From positions 1 through 23,679 of IMG/VR virus record IMGVR_UViG_3300025701_000055: a DNA stretch of 23,679 nucleotides, one strand, 5' to 3'. The notes beneath the pieces are model-generated. The model saw nothing but the letters and a program-made list of their open reading frames with translations, did not search any database and was not told the origin of the DNA. Of this stretch, positions 5,903-12,164 are shown one piece after another. A program made the position numbers and the translations under genes. Source of the DNA: a virus. Every line of letters begins with the position of its first letter. The stretch's first letter is position 1.

Positions 5903-6556
5903 ATGAGTCAAGTTAGTTTAGTATCATTATCTAAACCAAGTGCACATACAGGCTGTTCTACTGCCGAAGAGTTAGTAGCATATGCCGCACGTGTAAGTAA
6001 TCCCAATAATCAAAACAATACCGAGACTGCTCCACGATTGTTAAAGTATCTGATAAAACATGCGCATTGGTCGCCTCTTGAAATGGTACATATCACATTA
6101 GAGATTAAAACTACACGTGATATTAGTCGCCAGATTGTACGACATCGTTCGTTCTCGTTTCAGGAGTTCAGTCAACGTTATGCAGTAAGTGAAAACTTTG
6201 TTGAACGTGAAGCACGTCTACAAGATGAAACTAACAGACAGAACTCAGTTGAACTTGAAGAAGATGATAATATTCATCATGAGTGGTTACATGCACAAGG
6301 TCGTGTACGTTGGATGGCACAGAAAGAGTATGAAGCCGCATTGAAAATGGGCATTGCAAAAGAACAAGCACGTGCGTTATTGCCCGAAGGTCTTACAGAG
6401 ACTACATTATACATGGCAGGTTCGTTACGGTCTTGGGTACATTACTGTGATTTACGTATGGCTAATGGTACACAGAAAGAGCATATGGAAGTTGCAAAGC
6501 AATGTTGGGATATTATAGGGCAACACTTCCCGGCTGTTGTCGAAGCATTAGAGTAA
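5903..6556 (+). CDS. thyX: FAD-dependent thymidylate synthase ThyX
   Basis: 217 residues, a normal ThyX length. The ThyX signature RHRxxSxxxxSxR is present exactly at residues 80-92 (RHRSFSFQEFSQR). The C-terminal part has GSLRSWVHYCDLRMANGTQ, the usual substrate/flavin contact region. The enzyme makes dTMP from dUMP using methylene-tetrahydrofolate, NADPH and FAD. T4 itself uses a ThyA-type enzyme (td), whereas many marine T4-like phages carry thyX. With glutaredoxin and the MazG-like gene it forms the nucleotide-supply set. It starts 33 bases after fadE with an AAAAGGA site and no clear promoter of its own, so it may be read from the 3110 promoter. Confidence 0.97.
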   Translation: MSQVSLVSLSKPSAHTGCSTAEELVAYAARVSNPNNQNNTETAPRLLKYLIKHAHWSPLEMVHITLEIKTTRDISRQIVRHRSFSFQEFSQRYAVSENFVEREARLQDETNRQNSVELEEDDNIHHEWLHAQGRVRWMAQKEYEAALKMGIAKEQARALLPEGLTETTLYMAGSLRSWVHYCDLRMANGTQKEHMEVAKQCWDIIGQHFPAVVEALE

Positions 6557-6572
6557 TAAGAGGTGAAATAAA

Positions 6573-6815
6573 ATGAGTTTTAAATGGGATCGTGTATATA
6601 AAGCAGAAGAGTATTTCGACTCGTTGATAACAGAATATGCAATGGATTATATCATCGAGCATTATTCATTAGAAGACATCGAAGAGTTGACATACGAGCA
6701 AATGAAAGAAATTGAGCAATGGGAGTTCGATGAATCACCATATATTATGGGCATCGGTATTCGTAATGTTATTAACATGGCTGAATCCCGTTTAGCCGAA
6801 CTTATTGGAGAATGA
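6573..6815 (+). CDS. Hypothetical acidic protein
   Basis: 80 residues starting MSFKWDRVYKAEEYFDSLI, rich in Glu and predicted all-helical (EDIEELTYEQMKEIEQWEF). An AGAGGTGA site lies before ATG 6573. It sits between thyX and further small genes and ends in a TGA that overlaps a possible start of the next gene. No recognised domain. Confidence 0.65.
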   Translation: MSFKWDRVYKAEEYFDSLITEYAMDYIIEHYSLEDIEELTYEQMKEIEQWEFDESPYIMGIGIRNVINMAESRLAELIGE

Positions 6816-6817
6816 TA

Positions 6818-7018
6818 ATGAATACTGCAAACAATAAACCTTGGTTGTCACCCCATGGTCAATCAGTAGATATGGCAATGTGGGTAGTTGAGAACAAGTC
6901 TTATTTGTTAGAAACTGATGAGTATAAAACTAACACGACGATGCATCAATGGATTAAAGAGTCTCAAAAAATCATTGATGCGCATTATGAGTTAACAACA
7001 TCTGGTTGTGTACAATAA
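6818..7018 (+). CDS. Hypothetical protein
   Basis: 66 residues from ATG 6818 (MNTANNKPWLSPHGQSVDMA). ATG 6812 is also in frame, but GGAG at 6807-6810 is ideally spaced for 6818. Helical C-terminal half (TTMHQWIKESQKIIDAHYEL). No membrane segment or motif. Family unknown. Confidence 0.6.
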   Translation: MNTANNKPWLSPHGQSVDMAMWVVENKSYLLETDEYKTNTTMHQWIKESQKIIDAHYELTTSGCVQ

Positions 7019-7020
7019 TA

Positions 7021-7233
7021 ATGTTTAAAGAGGATGATAAACCAAAAGTTTATGTTCTAACCCAGGAAGGGCAGAATGTTAATGTTTATAACTGTTACAT
7101 CTCTGCCCTTAAAGCCGCAATCGAACATGTAACGATTGAACCAGATAACACCTTTGTCGATAGCCTTGAATATTTAATATATGTAGAAGGTGACAGAGGG
7201 CTAGTAACCATAACAGTAGAAGATTTATTATGA
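7021..7233 (+). CDS. Hypothetical protein
   Basis: 70 residues from ATG 7021 (MFKEDDKPKVYVLTQEGQ). No good ribosome site is visible; it starts two bases after the upstream stop, so it may rely on translational coupling. An upstream TTG at 7006 is a possible alternative. The sequence alternates strands and helices (VYVLTQEGQNVNVYNCY, then LKAAIEHVTI) and ends with VTITVEDLL. ATGA overlap with the MazG-like gene. Function unknown. Confidence 0.55.
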   Translation: MFKEDDKPKVYVLTQEGQNVNVYNCYISALKAAIEHVTIEPDNTFVDSLEYLIYVEGDRGLVTITVEDLL

Positions 7234-7505
7234 TTAACCGTGAACAACAAACACTGATTATAACAATGGAAGAGTGCGCAGAAGTTGCGCAGATGTGTAG
7301 TAAGATACTGCGCTTTAGACATATGGATAGTGAGTTACAGCATCAAGAAAAGACCATATTGTTAAGCGAAGAAGTTGGCGATTTACTATTGATGGTTGAC
7401 TTGCTTGCACGAGAAGGGTTGATTGACCTTGATGTTGCAATGAGTCACAGAGATGTGAAGAGACAAAAACTGTCTACATATAGTAACCTATTCGATGGAG
7501 ATTAA
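7230..7505 (+). CDS. MazG-like nucleotide pyrophosphohydrolase
   Basis: 91 residues, all-helical. The metal-binding pattern of the MazG/all-alpha NTP-pyrophosphatase superfamily is present: ExxE within MEECAEVAQ (residues 13-21) and ExxD within SEEVGDLLLMVDLL (46-59). These enzymes hydrolyse (d)NTPs to monophosphates and pyrophosphate, and phage versions have been linked to nucleotide pool control or to lowering alarmone signals. ATG 7230 overlaps the upstream stop. The short single-domain form is common in phages. Superfamily fairly certain; substrate not predictable. Confidence 0.8.
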   Translation: MINREQQTLIITMEECAEVAQMCSKILRFRHMDSELQHQEKTILLSEEVGDLLLMVDLLAREGLIDLDVAMSHRDVKRQKLSTYSNLFDGD

Positions 7506-7507
7506 CC

Positions 7508-7669
7508 ATGTGTAAAGAACATGTATTAGCAATACTAAATCAGCAGATAGAAAACCGATATAAAAAAATAGCAGAACATGATTCTGAAGGTACGCAACTT
7601 TATTTGGTTACAGTTGAGATAGCAACAATACAACAAATGATAAAAGAAATCGAAAAAAATATTAAATAA
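7508..7669 (+). CDS. Small hypothetical helical protein
   Basis: 53 residues, MCKEHVLAILNQQIENRYKK to EIEKNIK, from ATG 7508 with GGAG seven bases upstream and a TAA at 7667-7669. It starts two bases after the MazG-like stop. It is predicted helical, possibly a short coiled coil (TVEIATIQQMIKEIEKN). The product is too short for a family call. Confidence 0.6.
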   Translation: MCKEHVLAILNQQIENRYKKIAEHDSEGTQLYLVTVEIATIQQMIKEIEKNIK

Positions 7670-7683
7670 AAACATATTTTTTC

Positions 7684-7712
7684 TTGACAAGAACTCCTAG
7701 TTAACTTATAAT
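7684..7712 (+). promoter_or_regulatory. Consensus sigma70 promoter for gene 7746
   Basis: TTGACA (7684-7689), a 17-base spacer and TATAAT (7707-7712): a perfect match to the sigma70 consensus. Initiation would fall near 7719. The spacer and -10 box also form the left arm of a hairpin that covers the downstream ribosome site (see 7692-7742). Confidence 0.88.
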
Positions 7713-7742
7713 GATTATGTAAGTTGATTAAGGAGTTTTTTT
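7692..7742 (+). promoter_or_regulatory. Inverted repeat over promoter and ribosome site; terminator-like
   Basis: AACTCCT (7692-7698) pairs with AGGAGTT (7731-7737), and inside it AACTTA (7703-7708) pairs with TAAGTT (7720-7725). The arms are followed by a run of T (7736-7742). The right arm contains AGGAG, the ribosome site of ATG 7746. In readthrough RNA from upstream the hairpin would hide this site or terminate. RNA starting at the local promoter near 7719 lacks the left arm and would be translatable. Confidence 0.6.
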
Positions 7743-7745
7743 ATT

Positions 7746-7853
7746 ATGAATATTTTTACACCAGAAGCGTTACCAATATTAACCGTTGCGGTTTACTTAG
7801 GCATTTGTGCCGTAGTCTGGGCAATCAAAACACTTTACAACGAATTTAAATAA
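7746..7853 (+). CDS. 35-residue membrane peptide
   Basis: ATG 7746 to TAA 7851-7853. One hydrophobic helix spans about residues 9-27 (LPILTVAVYLGICAVVWAI) and is followed by a short tail KTLYNEFK. It is the first gene after a perfect sigma70 promoter and has AAGGAG upstream, so it should be highly expressed. The next gene follows after 11 bases. Tiny phage membrane proteins often alter host envelope processes, but no function can be read from this sequence. Confidence 0.65.
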   Translation: MNIFTPEALPILTVAVYLGICAVVWAIKTLYNEFK

Positions 7854-7864
7854 GGATTTATATC

Positions 7865-8308
7865 ATGAATATTGAAATAGTTGGCACTAAAAACAAAAAG
7901 TTGATTGCTTATATCGAACGTGTTTATGATTTCTTAGGTTTAATTGACACTTTCGCTTTTGTTGACTTTGAAATCACTAAAGAATGCGCAGGCGGTGCCG
8001 GTGGTTATTGTGACGGTGATGACGAAACTGTTAACATAGAAATCGCACGTCAAGACGCAATGGGGCGCATTCCCATGAAAAACTTAATGATAAACATTGC
8101 GCACGAAATGGTTCACGCCAGACAAATCGCAAGCGGTCGTTTGGTTAACCAAGGGTTCGTGCTTCGTAAAGACGACAACGGTCAGCAAGTTATGACTACA
8201 AAGCAAATCTTTGATGGCAAAGAATACGTCGGAGTTCGTTACGACGAACAACCTTGGGAAATCGAAGCATACAATCTTGAAGAAGTTATTTATGAAGTAT
8301 GCAAATAA
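7865..8308 (+). CDS. Putative zinc metallopeptidase (HExxH)
   Basis: 147 residues. HEMVH at residues 80-84, inside NIAHEMVHARQI, is a classical zincin motif with catalytic E81. EQPWEIEAY at 128-136 resembles the downstream glutamate region that supplies the third zinc ligand in gluzincin-type phage peptidases (E132 or E134). No signal peptide, so it would act in the cytoplasm; targets could be host or phage proteins. Like the small gene before it, it uses more C-ending codons than its neighbours. It sits in the operon driven by the consensus promoter at 7684. A metallopeptidase is likely; the exact family is open. Confidence 0.75.
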   Translation: MNIEIVGTKNKKLIAYIERVYDFLGLIDTFAFVDFEITKECAGGAGGYCDGDDETVNIEIARQDAMGRIPMKNLMINIAHEMVHARQIASGRLVNQGFVLRKDDNGQQVMTTKQIFDGKEYVGVRYDEQPWEIEAYNLEEVIYEVCK

Positions 8309-8323
8309 ATGAGGTGATAGACA

Positions 8324-8494
8324 ATGAAGAATCCAGTAGCAAAATATGCTAGACGATTTAATAAGTCAGTTGTTATGCAAGACAAGAAGAAAGAGATGAA
8401 GCGAACAGGTGGTCGTTGGAATCTTGATGATGATTTTTATGATAGCGCAGGTGGTTTTAATGAAAAAGTTGAGATACAGACTAGAAACAACTAA
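8324..8494 (+). CDS. Small basic conserved phage protein
   Basis: 56 residues, MKNPVAKYARRFNKSVVMQD to IQTRNN. GAGGTGAT lies upstream of ATG 8324. The MKNPVAK.AR.FNK start followed by a run of Lys (DKKKEMKR) is a pattern I remember from small proteins of many T4-like phages. The basic first half may bind nucleic acid. The 3' end overlaps the next gene by 35 bases in another frame. Confidence 0.7.
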   Translation: MKNPVAKYARRFNKSVVMQDKKKEMKRTGGRWNLDDDFYDSAGGFNEKVEIQTRNN

Positions 8495-8681
8495 CTGGAA
8501 TAATGTTGATTATAGCGTACCAAATCACATTTATATGACACATGGTACCGATTTATATGGATATATAAACATAGCAACTGGCGAAAAACAAATGTTCGTC
8601 AGACCTATGAAACAGTGGTCCGTAAAGGGCAGAACGTTTAAAGATATTAAAGATAGTGAAGTCGGAGAGTATTTGAAATGA
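8460..8681 (+). CDS. Hypothetical protein
   Basis: 73 residues from ATG 8460 (MKKLRYRLETTNWNNVDYSV). Upstream in-frame ATGs from 8409 would add a hydrophobic stretch that is really the frame-shifted 8324 gene. GGTGG before 8460 is the ribosome site. Beta-rich, with YGYINIATGEKQMFVRP. ATGA overlap with the cytidylyltransferase. Family not recognised. Confidence 0.6.
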   Translation: MKKLRYRLETTNWNNVDYSVPNHIYMTHGTDLYGYINIATGEKQMFVRPMKQWSVKGRTFKDIKDSEVGEYLK

Positions 8682-9145
8682 AAGTAGGTTTTACGTGTAG
8701 TACATTTGACTTGTTACATGCAGGTCATGTACAGATGTTACGTGATGCAAAAGAACATTGTGATTACTTGATATGTGGATTACAAGTAGATCCGTCTCAT
8801 GACAGATTAGAAAAGAATGCGCCCATTCAATCACTTGTCGAACGCTACACACAGTTGATGGCTTTAACATATGTTGATGAAATAATACCATACGAATCAG
8901 AAAACGATTTAAAGGATATTCTAGAACTGTATCATATAGATATACGTATACTTGGTGAGGAGTATCGTAATACTGATTTCACTGGTAAGGATATATGTCG
9001 CAAACGTGATATACAGTTATATTTCAACAAGCGAGACCATCGATTCAGTTCGAGTGACTTGCGCAGACGAGTGACACATAAAGAGAATGAAAAATGCACT
9101 GACAGTAAAAATCTTAGTGCAGAATCCGTGAGCGTGTTACTCTAA
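8678..9145 (+). CDS. TagD-like cytidylyltransferase
   Basis: 155 residues. The nucleotidyltransferase motif HAGH is at residues 14-17 (TFDLLHAGHVQML). The second signature, the ISTSxxR equivalent, is FSSSDLRRR at 123-131. These features and the length match the glycerol-3-phosphate/choline-phosphate/pantetheine-phosphate nucleotidyltransferase family, closest in look to TagD-type cytidylyltransferases. They join CTP (or ATP) to a phosphorylated alcohol, making an activated head group for envelope or glycan synthesis. Similar genes recur in marine phages. It overlaps the preceding gene by ATGA. The substrate cannot be inferred. Confidence 0.85.
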   Translation: MKVGFTCSTFDLLHAGHVQMLRDAKEHCDYLICGLQVDPSHDRLEKNAPIQSLVERYTQLMALTYVDEIIPYESENDLKDILELYHIDIRILGEEYRNTDFTGKDICRKRDIQLYFNKRDHRFSSSDLRRRVTHKENEKCTDSKNLSAESVSVLL

Positions 9146-9155
9146 CGAGGAACAA

Positions 9156-9650
9156 ATGCATAAAAATAAATACGATGTCAAAGTCTTAAAAGTAGTAGAC
9201 GGTGACACAGTAGATGTAGATATCAACTTAGGATTTGGTATCGTATTAACGGATGAGCGTGTACGTGTCATGGGTATCGATACACCAGAATCACGTACAT
9301 CTGATAAAGTCGAAGACTTGTTTGGTGAAGCCGCTAAGGCTCGTCTCAAAGAACTTATGAAAGGTCAAGTCAAACTTATCACAACAGAAGATAAGCATGG
9401 CGAAGATATGAAAGGTAAGTTTGGGCGAGTACTCGGTGACTTCGAAGTATATGACCATAAGCACGATAGATGGGCTTGTGTCACTGATATTCTAATCGAA
9501 GAAGGGCACGCAGTTGCATACTTCGGTGGTTCGAAAGATGAGATACAGGCGAAGCATATGGTTAATCGTCAGAAACTATTGCGTGAAGGAATCGTAACAC
9601 ACGAAGACTACGCAAAGGCTGAGAAGATTATGGAGCGTAAAAGAAAATGA
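9156..9650 (+). CDS. Staphylococcal nuclease-like thermonuclease
   Basis: 164 residues with the SNase (TNase) OB-fold signature: DGDTVDVDI at 15-23, RVMGIDTPES at 37-46 (R37, D42 and E45 match catalytic or calcium-binding Arg, Asp and Glu), and KGKFGRVLGD at 86-95, where R91 matches the second catalytic arginine. The helix ILIEEGHAVAYFG follows. Such enzymes cleave DNA and RNA to 3'-phosphates with calcium. There is no signal peptide, so the phage enzyme would work in the cytoplasm, perhaps to degrade host nucleic acid. GAGGA site before ATG; ATGA overlap with the lipoprotein gene. Confidence 0.92.
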   Translation: MHKNKYDVKVLKVVDGDTVDVDINLGFGIVLTDERVRVMGIDTPESRTSDKVEDLFGEAAKARLKELMKGQVKLITTEDKHGEDMKGKFGRVLGDFEVYDHKHDRWACVTDILIEEGHAVAYFGGSKDEIQAKHMVNRQKLLREGIVTHEDYAKAEKIMERKRK

Positions 9651-10021
9651 TTAGGTCAGCAATGCTAGGTTTAGCACTAATGATATCGGGTTGTTCAATC
9701 ACAGACGAGATACCATCGTTTCATGATGACAACGAAAACAATGCAATCATTGATGTTGTGTATGCAATCCATAAACTCGACTGTAAAAGTCAGTTTGCGA
9801 AACGACACGTGATGCGTATATACGATAAAACTACTTGGTTGAAGTTCTATGTACAATATAAGGGTTCGAAAGACGTAGAGAAGTTGATTGGTCCATTTGA
9901 ACAAACACTGACAGGTCTTTATAATAAGCCAAATGCAAGTGTTAAGTATTGCGAACTGAAACGTAAGAGTCTATTCAAACAATCAGAAAAGATTGCAGTA
10001 GCGATTATGTCGAGGTACTAA
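9647..10021 (+). CDS. Lipoprotein
   Basis: 124 residues. The N-terminus MIRSAMLGLALMISGCSITD has a positive start, a hydrophobic core and the lipobox ISGC, so Cys16 should be lipidated by the signal peptidase II pathway. Asp at +4/+5 rather than +2 suggests outer-membrane sorting. The mature part is soluble with Lys/Arg and two further Cys (DCKS, KYCELKR). Phage lipoproteins commonly block receptors or DNA entry (superinfection exclusion) or act as outer-membrane spanins. It lies among early-type genes, which favours exclusion; that is an inference. Overlaps the nuclease gene by 4 bases. Confidence 0.8.
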   Translation: MIRSAMLGLALMISGCSITDEIPSFHDDNENNAIIDVVYAIHKLDCKSQFAKRHVMRIYDKTTWLKFYVQYKGSKDVEKLIGPFEQTLTGLYNKPNASVKYCELKRKSLFKQSEKIAVAIMSRY

Positions 10022-10074
10022 TGGAACGATTTTATGAGTTTATTGCAGATATGCATTTAGGGGAGAGATACTAA
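10021..10074 (+). CDS. Possible 17-residue leader peptide
   Basis: ATG 10021 shares one base with the lipoprotein stop. The frame reads MERFYEFIADMHLGERY and ends TAA 10072-10074, whose last base is the A of the next ATG. This back-to-back coupling suggests ribosomes pass continuously through all three frames. It may only serve translational coupling. Confidence 0.35.
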   Translation: MERFYEFIADMHLGERY

Positions 10075-10328
10075 TGGTGAATGGATATGATATCAATGGT
10101 GGCGCACAGAACTTTGTCGAACAGTTTAAAGGAACTGAACTAGAAGGGTTAGGTTCTCGATTGGATGATATTGTCGAGATGTATCAAGATGGTGATATAG
10201 ACAAAGATACTGCGACCGAACTGATTCAAGATATTAAGAATGAAGAAGAGACTGAGCAGATGGCATCATCAATGCAGACTCGTTCGAACTTTCTTAAAGC
10301 CGCAGACTTTTTATTGAAAGTTTTATAA
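10074..10328 (+). CDS. Hypothetical helical protein
   Basis: 84 residues starting MVNGYDINGGAQNFVEQFKG. The middle MYQDGDIDKDTATELIQDI is acidic and loosely like a calcium loop, but lacks a full EF-hand pattern. Mostly helical with an MASSMQTRSNFLKAADFLL tail. GGGGAGAG ribosome site at good distance. Operon partner of the lipoprotein. I recall similar short helical proteins in T4-like phages without a function. Confidence 0.65.
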   Translation: MVNGYDINGGAQNFVEQFKGTELEGLGSRLDDIVEMYQDGDIDKDTATELIQDIKNEEETEQMASSMQTRSNFLKAADFLLKVL

Positions 10329-10346
10329 ACTTTTTTACGAAATGTG

Positions 10347-10375
10347 TTGACAACATAACCTCATGATGTTATTAT
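10347..10375 (+). promoter_or_regulatory. Sigma70-type promoter for the DUF932 gene
   Basis: TTGACA (10347-10352), a 17-base spacer and TATTAT (10370-10375, 5 of 6 consensus). Context ATGTGTTGACA. The leader TTGATTGAGGAGATTACATT precedes ATG 10408 and resembles the leaders of the other four promoters. Confidence 0.82.
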
Positions 10376-10407
10376 ATCATTGTAACGTTGATTGAGGAGA
10401 TTACATT

Positions 10408-11358
10408 ATGTCACACGAAGTAGAAACAATGGCTTATGCAGGCGAAGTACCATGGCACGGTTTAGGTGAACGTGTTCCTGCAGATTTATCACCTATGCAG
10501 ATGATGCGAAAAGCAGGGCTTGATTGGTCAGTTGAGAAACATACAGCGTTCGTTGATGTTAACGGTGAACGTATCTCTACTGGTCAAGAAGCACTTATCC
10601 GTACTTCAGATAATACTGTGCTTACTAACGTTGGTAAGAACTGGGAACCAGTACAGAATGCAGAAGCATTTGAGTTCTTTGCTGAGTATTGTGCCGCAGG
10701 TGACATGGAAATGCACACCGCAGGTTCATTAAAGAATGGTCAAATCACCTGGGTTCTTGCGAAAGTCAACGAGTCATTTAATGTTCTACAAGATGACCAA
10801 GTTGATAGTTATCTGCTATTCTCTAATCCACACCAATATGGTAAGTCACTAAATGTTCGTTTCACACCGATTCGTGTCGTGTGTAACAATACACTTACAT
10901 TATCATTAGATATGAAATCGAACAATGAGGTGCGATTAAATCACCGCTCTAAGTTTGATCCTTCTATGGTGAAGACTCAACTAGGTATTGCGCACGAAAA
11001 GTTTGAAGTGTATCGTGATATGGCTAGATTCTTATCTAAGAAACGTACAAACAAAAACGATATCGTTCAGTACTTCAATGATGTGTTTCCTGTTGCAAAT
11101 GCACCTAAGCGTGGGGTGAATAGTTATGATGACTTATCACGTACTGCTAAGATGGCATACGATGTTTTAGAAACACAGCCTGGCGCACAGTATGCCGAAG
11201 GTTCGTGGTGGCAAGCATTGAATGCTGTGACATACACAACAGACCACTTGCTTGGTCGTTCAAATGATGCTAGAATGGCTAGTGCTTGGTTTGGTGCTAA
11301 CAAGACCAAAAAAGTTAACGCTCTCAATCTAGCAGTTGAAATGGCAGAGGTGGCATAA
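10408..11358 (+). CDS. DUF932 (phage/plasmid-like TIGR03299-type) protein
   Basis: 316 residues, normal for the family. Its opening, MSHEVETMAYAGEVPWHGLG, followed by E.VP..LSP.QMMRKAGLDW, then FTPIRVVCNNTL (about 152-163) and WWQALNAVTYTTDH near the C-terminus, are hallmarks of DUF932, found on phages and plasmids. The biochemical role is unknown; the family is often near replication or recombination genes. It is a single-gene unit: its own promoter at 10347, a GAGGAGA ribosome site and a terminator overlapping the stop codon (11346-11374). Such strong isolated expression suggests an abundant early protein. Confidence 0.92.
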   Translation: MSHEVETMAYAGEVPWHGLGERVPADLSPMQMMRKAGLDWSVEKHTAFVDVNGERISTGQEALIRTSDNTVLTNVGKNWEPVQNAEAFEFFAEYCAAGDMEMHTAGSLKNGQITWVLAKVNESFNVLQDDQVDSYLLFSNPHQYGKSLNVRFTPIRVVCNNTLTLSLDMKSNNEVRLNHRSKFDPSMVKTQLGIAHEKFEVYRDMARFLSKKRTNKNDIVQYFNDVFPVANAPKRGVNSYDDLSRTAKMAYDVLETQPGAQYAEGSWWQALNAVTYTTDHLLGRSNDARMASAWFGANKTKKVNALNLAVEMAEVA

Positions 11359-11374
11359 GCCCCTCTCTTTTTTT
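11346..11374 (+). terminator. Rho-independent terminator overlapping the DUF932 stop codon
   Basis: AGAGG (11346-11350) and GGC (11352-11354) pair with GCC (11359-11361) and CCTCT (11362-11366) around an ATAA loop, with one bulged T. A run of seven T follows (11368-11374). The TAA stop lies in the hairpin. Confidence 0.7.
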
Positions 11375-11384
11375 CAAAAAAGTG

Positions 11385-11413
11385 TTGACAACCTAAACTT
11401 TAAGTGTTACCAT
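11385..11413 (+). promoter_or_regulatory. Sigma70-type promoter for the 11444 operon
   Basis: TTGACA (11385-11390), a 17-base spacer and TACCAT (11408-11413), 10 bases after the preceding terminator. Context AAAAAAGTGTTGACA, identical to that at 3110. Confidence 0.72.
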
Positions 11414-11443
11414 ATATTTGTTGATTTGACTGGAGACTATATT

Positions 11444-11809
11444 ATGATTTATAAATCTTACAAAGAAATACCTACTCGCTATCGCAAAGTTATTCTTGAA
11501 GAAACTCAAGAGCAACGTGTGTCTAGTGTCCCACTCGATGAATGTAATGAAATCATTGCCGCATACCAAGAATATGAGCAAGAAAACGAGACGTTGAAAA
11601 ACTTCGAGATTATTTCTTATATCAATGGGCGTGAAGAGTCATGCAAATATGATAATGCTGAGTTAGCATTAGTTGCACTCGATAGAGTCATTGGCTTCGA
11701 CGATGAAAAGAAAGACGTTATTGCTGTTTTCAAGCAAGCGGGTAAAATAGTACGAGCATATATTAAAGGCAAATATTTCGAGTACGAAACTGATTCAATC
11801 TACTTATAG
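11444..11809 (+). CDS. Hypothetical acidic protein
   Basis: 121 residues from ATG 11444 (MIYKSYKEIPTRYRKVILEE), chosen because it follows the promoter and a TGGAGA ribosome site. The open frame extends upstream to 11336, but that part lies in the terminator and promoter. An N-terminal helical region with Glu-rich QEYEQENETLKNFE is followed by a beta-rich domain with IISYINGREES and ALVALDRVIGFDDEKK. Co-transcribed with the GroES-like gene, 8 bases apart. Not recognised. Confidence 0.7.
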   Translation: MIYKSYKEIPTRYRKVILEETQEQRVSSVPLDECNEIIAAYQEYEQENETLKNFEIISYINGREESCKYDNAELALVALDRVIGFDDEKKDVIAVFKQAGKIVRAYIKGKYFEYETDSIYL

Positions 11810-11817
11810 GATAAAAG

Positions 11818-12075
11818 ATGCAAGCATTAAATAACTTTGTTGTCGTCATGCAAGACGAACAAACCGAGACTACGACAGAAAGCGGTCTCATCTTAACAAC
11901 TGACCTTAACACTGGGCACAAGCCTGGTATTGTTATCGGTGTCGGTCCTGACGTTGAAAACATATCACCAGGGCAGAAAGTTGTTTTGGATTGGACTAAA
12001 GCCAAACCATTCTCGATGGATGGTCAGCAACTAGCCGCAGTAAAATCAGAAGATATTTTCGCAATCTTCGAATAA
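11818..12075 (+). CDS. GroES-like co-chaperonin (T4 gp31 role)
   Basis: 85 residues, slightly shorter than GroES (about 97). It aligns along the whole length: NNFVVVMQDEQTETTTESG for the first strands, GLILTTDLNTGHKPG as the mobile loop that contacts GroEL, GIVIGVGPDV, then PGQKVVLDW and a final KSEDIFAIFE equal to the GroES ending SDILAIVE. Phage co-chaperonins such as T4 gp31 and cyanophage versions replace GroES so that host GroEL can fold the capsid protein. The roof loop region is short. Promoter 11385 upstream, strong terminator 25 bases downstream. Confidence 0.88.
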   Translation: MQALNNFVVVMQDEQTETTTESGLILTTDLNTGHKPGIVIGVGPDVENISPGQKVVLDWTKAKPFSMDGQQLAAVKSEDIFAIFE

Positions 12076-12100
12076 TCGTTCACTTCTTCCTTTAATTTTG

Positions 12101-12125
12101 GGCTCCTTCGGGAGCCTTTTTTTTT
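12101..12125 (+). terminator. Strong rho-independent terminator with UUCG loop
   Basis: GGCTCC (12101-12106), TTCG tetraloop, GGAGCC (12111-12116), then nine T (12117-12125). Ends the GroES-like operon and divides the early/middle-type part from the late part that begins five bases later. Confidence 0.95.
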
Positions 12126-12129
12126 AATG

Positions 12130-12137
12130 TATAAATA
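12130..12137 (+). promoter_or_regulatory. T4-type late promoter
   Basis: TATAAATA, the exact consensus read by the T4 late sigma factor gp55 with the gp45 clamp. It lies directly after a terminator and about 27 bases before the next start codon. No -35 box, as expected for this class. Confidence 0.85.
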
Positions 12138-12164
12138 TAGTCATAAGTTTTTAACGAGATGGTT

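Noticed and set aside
10130-10260. EF-hand in gene 10074 (QDGDIDKDTATE)
   Set aside because: The loop lacks the full DxDxDG...E spacing, so calcium binding is not supported.
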